From Bacteroidales bacterium UBA6229 (GTDB lineage Bacteria; Bacteroidota; Bacteroidia; Bacteroidales; F082): 9,248 nucleotides of DNA. A model generated the notes under the pieces. That model had not been told where the DNA came from, made no database searches, and saw only the letters and a program-made list of their open reading frames with translations. Location: contig DJWN01000042.1 in the NCBI GenBank assembly GCA_002440975.1, forward strand, positions 1 to 9,248, written 5' to 3'. Of this stretch, positions 6,170 to 9,248 are shown piece by piece (the first letter of the stretch is position 1; the number at the start of each line of letters is the position of its first letter). A program made the translations under genes and the position numbers.

Positions 6170-6597
6170 TGCGTATTACTGAAATCCCCATGCAATTGGT
6201 TAGCATAGAAGATGATGGTTTTCACTTGATGTTAAAGGGTATGATCAATTCAGTGCCAGCCAATTTTTTGATTGATACAGGAGCCTCCAGAACAGTTTTT
6301 GACAATACCGTCATCAGACAATTTGTAACAAACCCGCAATTTGAGGCAAACGAAAAACTCTCAACAGGATTGGGAACCAATGAGATGCCGTCTGAGGTTT
6401 TGGAAATCGAAAAATTGCAGTTTGGCAATTTGACAATCAATGGATACCAGGCTGTTGCCATCGACCTGAAACATGTGCATCTCTCGTATCAGCACCTTGG
6501 CTTGCCACAGATTGATGGTGTTTTGGGAGGCGATTTACTAAAGCAATACAAGGCTGTTATCAACTATAAAACCCGAAAAATCAAATTCTACTTTTAA
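6169..6597 (+). CDS. Small retropepsin-like aspartic protease
   Basis: The 142-residue protein is a single-lobe aspartic protease of the retroviral type. It contains Leu-Ile-Asp-Thr-Gly-Ala-Ser with the catalytic Asp at residue 36, and a C-terminal Asp-Gly-Val-Leu-Gly-Gly-Asp-Leu-Leu at 116-124, the hydrophobic-hydrophobic-Gly motif that supports the active site, followed by the closing strands Val-Ile-Asn-Tyr and Ile-Lys-Phe-Tyr-Phe. A single Asp-Thr-Gly means that it should act as a homodimer. No signal peptide or membrane segment is seen, which suggests a cytoplasmic enzyme; many bacterial relatives are secreted or anchored. The ATG overlaps the LOG stop as TGATG, making it the last gene of the operon. 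Its target is unknown. It ends 13 bp before the convergent ppk1 stop, with no hairpin terminator between. Confidence 0.85.
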   Translation: MRITEIPMQLVSIEDDGFHLMLKGMINSVPANFLIDTGASRTVFDNTVIRQFVTNPQFEANEKLSTGLGTNEMPSEVLEIEKLQFGNLTINGYQAVAIDLKHVHLSYQHLGLPQIDGVLGGDLLKQYKAVINYKTRKIKFYF

Positions 6598-6610
6598 GCC
6601 AATTCTCGCT

Positions 6611-8671
6611 CTATTGTGAAGATTTTGTGAGGAAATAATTATAAATCTCTATTTGCGACCTGATTGAAGATTCATTCTTTTTCTTTGTTTTATAGATGTT
6701 TACAACATCTTTATTGACCAATCTAGCCTTGCAATTGTCGCGAAGCTGAATCTGGAGCATATCGAATATTTCCTGCTGAAGCAAAGGATCTTTCACGGGA
6801 GTTGTAACTTCAAAACGATGATCAAGGTTTCTGACCATCCAGTCAGCTGACGAAATATAGTACAACGGCTGGCCTGCATTGGCAAACACATAAACCCGGC
6901 TGTGTTCCAGAAAACGATCCACAATACTGATCACCTCAATATTTTCACTTTTGCCCGAAATACCCGGTATCAAAACACAAATTCCACGGCAGATAATTTG
7001 AATCTTCACTCCTGCACTGCTTGCCTGATATAGCTTTGCAACCAACTGCTCATCAACCAAACTATTGAGCTTCAAAATCACCCAGGCATCTTTGCCGGCT
7101 TTCTTGTTGCGAATCTCGGCATTGAGCAACTTGATAAAATGCGTACGCGTTTCGTAAGGAGAAACTATCAGATTACGAAACTCCGGCGGAGCATAAGGAG
7201 TTTCGAACAGCTGAAACATCTGCGCCACTTCCAAGCCTGTTCTTTCGTCGCAGGTAAACAAACTGTCATCGGCATAAACACGGGCAGTACTTTCGTTGAA
7301 GTTTCCGGTTGAAATATAGGAATAATAAACATTTTTCCCCTCCTCTTTTCTCCTGATTAACAAGAGCTTGGAGTGAACCTTAAGTCCGGGAATTGTTTTA
7401 ATAACTTTAACGCCTTCTTCATGAAGTTTTTCTGACCATTGTATGTTTGCCTTTTCATCAAAGCGAGCCTGCAACTCTAAAAAAACTGTGACAGCTTTTC
7501 CGTTTCGGGCAGCATTCACGAGTGCATTAATCACCTTCGAATCGCGTGCAGCCCTGTATAGCGTCATCTTTATTGTCCGAACCTTCGGATCAATGGAAGC
7601 TTCCCTTAACAAATCGATCACATGCGAAAAACTTTGATAAGGATAATGCAGTATGATATCTTTTTGACCTATTACGCTAAACAAACTTCGGTAGAGTGGT
7701 AAATCAGGATGGCGAATCGGTACCAGCTCAGGCGACCAAAGCGATGCATTGCCCAATTTCGGAAACTCAATAAAATCTCTGAAGTTATGATACTTCCAGC
7801 CTCCGACAATCATATCATTCTTACTCACTCTAAACTTCTTGAGCAGTTTAGTCAGCAGCACTTCAGGCATATTTTTGTCATAAATAAACCGAACCGGAGC
7901 ACCTTTTTTTCTTTGTTTCAGGCTTTCGGCCATGATCTCAATAAAACTTTTCGACATATCATTATCAATGTCTAACTCGGCATCGCGCGTAAATTTTATT
8001 GAGTAAGCCTCAAAACTATCATAACCAAACGGGAGAAAAATTTCGCCAAGATTAAAACGGATTACATCATCAAGCAGCATCACCTTGGTATTTGCCTCGG
8101 TGCTGCCTGGTAAAATAAAAAACCTTGACATCCTGCCTGTTGGAACCTTTATAAGGGCATAGTTCTCTTCCATCTCACCAGAAGAGCTTTTTAAGATGAG
8201 TGCCAGATAAATGGCATTATCCTTTAGATTATCAGGGTTGCTCAAACCGCTCAACATGATCGGGAAAAGTATCGGATGCACCACTTCTCTGAAATAACTG
8301 ACTACAGCATTTCCTTCATCCTGAGTAAGGTTTTGCTCGTCAATAATATGAATTCCATATTTGGTCAGCTCGTCGGCTATTTCCAGATAGGTCTCCATAT
8401 AGGCTTTTTCCTGTTCGTCGATGATGTGCCTGATTTGATTCAGAATTTTGGATGGATCATAGGAGAGGTATTCGGGTTTGTCCTTTTTAAGCTTTCGAAG
8501 CCTGCGCAAAGTAGCCACTCTCACGCGAAAAAACTCATCTCTGTTATTAGAATATATCCCGATAAACCGCAGCCTTTCAAGCAAAGGATTTGATGGATCC
8601 ATAGCTTCCTGCAGTACACGTGCATTAAAATGCAACCAGCTGACTTCCCTGTTAATCAAATCTTTTTTCAT
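6611..8671 (-). CDS. ppk1: Polyphosphate kinase 1
   Basis: The 686 residues match the usual PPK1 length (E. coli about 688). The N-terminal domain has Asn-Arg-Glu-x-Ser-Trp-Leu-x-Phe-Asn at 7-16 and Ser-Asn-Asn-Arg-Asp-Glu-Phe-Phe at 41-48. The catalytic core has Glu-Leu-Gln-Ala-Arg-Phe-Asp-Glu at 399-406, H433 in Leu-Lys-Val-His-Ser-Lys (the autophosphorylated His by homology), Thr-Gly-Asn-Phe-Asn at 455-459, H590 in Phe-Leu-Glu-His-Ser-Arg, and Ser-Ser-Ala-Asp-Trp-Met-x-Arg-Asn-Leu at 607-616. The enzyme reversibly makes polyphosphate from ATP and is involved in phosphate storage and stress survival. A GAAGAAG purine run lies two bases before the ATG. It follows sixA by 45 bp on the same strand and is probably co-transcribed with it. 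All key residues are present; nothing suggests degeneration. Confidence 0.97.
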   Translation of the reverse strand: MKKDLINREVSWLHFNARVLQEAMDPSNPLLERLRFIGIYSNNRDEFFRVRVATLRRLRKLKKDKPEYLSYDPSKILNQIRHIIDEQEKAYMETYLEIADELTKYGIHIIDEQNLTQDEGNAVVSYFREVVHPILFPIMLSGLSNPDNLKDNAIYLALILKSSSGEMEENYALIKVPTGRMSRFFILPGSTEANTKVMLLDDVIRFNLGEIFLPFGYDSFEAYSIKFTRDAELDIDNDMSKSFIEIMAESLKQRKKGAPVRFIYDKNMPEVLLTKLLKKFRVSKNDMIVGGWKYHNFRDFIEFPKLGNASLWSPELVPIRHPDLPLYRSLFSVIGQKDIILHYPYQSFSHVIDLLREASIDPKVRTIKMTLYRAARDSKVINALVNAARNGKAVTVFLELQARFDEKANIQWSEKLHEEGVKVIKTIPGLKVHSKLLLIRRKEEGKNVYYSYISTGNFNESTARVYADDSLFTCDERTGLEVAQMFQLFETPYAPPEFRNLIVSPYETRTHFIKLLNAEIRNKKAGKDAWVILKLNSLVDEQLVAKLYQASSAGVKIQIICRGICVLIPGISGKSENIEVISIVDRFLEHSRVYVFANAGQPLYYISSADWMVRNLDHRFEVTTPVKDPLLQQEIFDMLQIQLRDNCKARLVNKDVVNIYKTKKKNESSIRSQIEIYNYFLTKSSQ

Positions 8672-8716
8672 AGCTTCTTCAACAAATACAAGTAAAAAAC
8701 TTTTCAGGAAAACACC

Positions 8717-9217
8717 CTACTGCCCTTTGATAAGCTTCGGAAAAGCAACAAATTTAACCCTTGCTGTTGCGGTTCGGATATCTTTCCATCTAAGGGCATC
8801 AAATTCAAAACAAACCACACCGGAAGTTGGTAACCAGTCGATGGGCGGGTTCAGCCAGTTATTCACAAAATTAGTGAGTGTTGGGTTATGCCCAACTAAC
8901 ATCAATGAAGTAATATCATCGTTTAAATCCAGAAACTGATCAAAAAGCAGCTCACTGTCAGCATGATACAGACTTGGATCAAGTTTTATGCTTTCCGGAT
9001 CAAATCCAATTCCACGGGCAAGATAATCTGCAGTTTCACGGGCACGCAGAGCCGAGCTACTAATAATCAAATCAATCCTAACATGATGTTTCAATAAAAA
9101 ATCAATTACCCTTTTTGTCCGTTTCTTTCCCTTTTCAAGTAAAGGACGATCCAGATCTGGCAAAGCCGGAAATTCCCAGGATGATTTGGCATGACGTACA
9201 ACATAAAGTGTTTTCAT
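8717..9217 (-). CDS. sixA: SixA-family phosphohistidine phosphatase
   Basis: A 166-residue histidine-phosphatase superfamily protein. It opens with Val-Arg-His-Ala-Lys-Ser-Ser-Trp at 7-14, where R8 and H9 form the catalytic RHxK-type motif of SixA, has Arg-Ala-Arg-Glu-Thr-Ala at 58-63, and Leu-Val-Gly-His-Asn-Pro-Thr-Leu with H110 as the second active-site His. No signal peptide is seen, so it is cytoplasmic. SixA enzymes remove phosphate from phosphohistidine, as on the HPt domain of ArcB or on PTS proteins in E. coli; the Bacteroidota target is not established. The Met at 9217 gives the canonical family N-terminus, although the frame stays open to the window edge. The gene lies just before ppk1; a shared transcript is likely, with the promoter probably beyond the window. 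Confidence 0.93.
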   Translation of the reverse strand: MKTLYVVRHAKSSWEFPALPDLDRPLLEKGKKRTKRVIDFLLKHHVRIDLIISSSALRARETADYLARGIGFDPESIKLDPSLYHADSELLFDQFLDLNDDITSLMLVGHNPTLTNFVNNWLNPPIDWLPTSGVVCFEFDALRWKDIRTATARVKFVAFPKLIKGQ

Positions 9218-9248
9218 CAGCTGAGTTGATTTAAGTATTTTTACCCAT

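Noticed and set aside
8478..8939. Open frame of 153 codons on the + strand across the ppk1-sixA junction
   Set aside because: It is antisense to the start of ppk1 and the end of sixA, is rich in Ser/Lys/Leu as expected from a shadow, and resembles no family.
1..9248. CRISPR array, transposon, prophage, tRNA or rRNA
   Set aside because: No regularly spaced repeats, terminal inverted repeats with transposase, phage genes or tRNA-like cloverleaf were seen on either strand by eye.

Overview
The window looks like chromosomal DNA from an anaerobic member of the Bacteroidota, probably of the Bacteroidales/Marinilabiliales type. The reasons are moderate, AT-leaning base composition, weak or absent Shine-Dalgarno sequences, promoter-like elements that fit the Bacteroidota TTG / TAnnTTTG pattern, and the gene content (tungsten aldehyde oxidoreductase, SixA-PPK1 pair, PyrD-like and LOG proteins). 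No rRNA, tRNA, CRISPR array, insertion sequence or phage gene was recognised. The exact taxon is an inference.

Layout. (1) Positions 1-381, + strand: the 3' end of a TylF-type O-methyltransferase. (2) Positions 378-1846, - strand: an apparent three-gene operon, transcribed from high to low coordinates, of a ThiF-family E1-like adenylyltransferase, a 67-residue ThiS/MoaD-like sulfur carrier ending in Gly-Gly, and a SanA/DUF218 membrane protein. (3) About 300 bp of divergent intergenic DNA with short palindromes. (4) Positions 2146-4305, + strand: a large aldehyde:ferredoxin oxidoreductase (AOR) family tungstoenzyme, closed by a strong intrinsic terminator. (5) Positions 4467-6597, + strand: a promoter-like element followed by three genes with overlapping stop/start codons: a dihydroorotate-dehydrogenase-like flavoprotein, a LOG-family phosphoribohydrolase and a small retropepsin-like aspartic protease. 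(6) Positions 6611-9217, - strand: sixA followed by ppk1, convergent with the preceding operon.

How they may work together. The most coherent unit is the divergent pair AOR versus ThiF/ThiS-like. No thiamine genes are in view, so this E1/sulfur-carrier couple may supply sulfur for the tungstopterin cofactor rather than for thiamine. The AOR carries unusual residues at positions normally conserved around its cluster and pterin. The DHOD-like/LOG/retropepsin operon joins a PyrD paralogue without the usual catalytic Cys/Ser to a nucleotide-processing enzyme and a protease, and its joint function is unknown. SixA and PPK1 make a phosphohistidine/polyphosphate pair. Most of the window is otherwise ordinary housekeeping or accessory metabolism.
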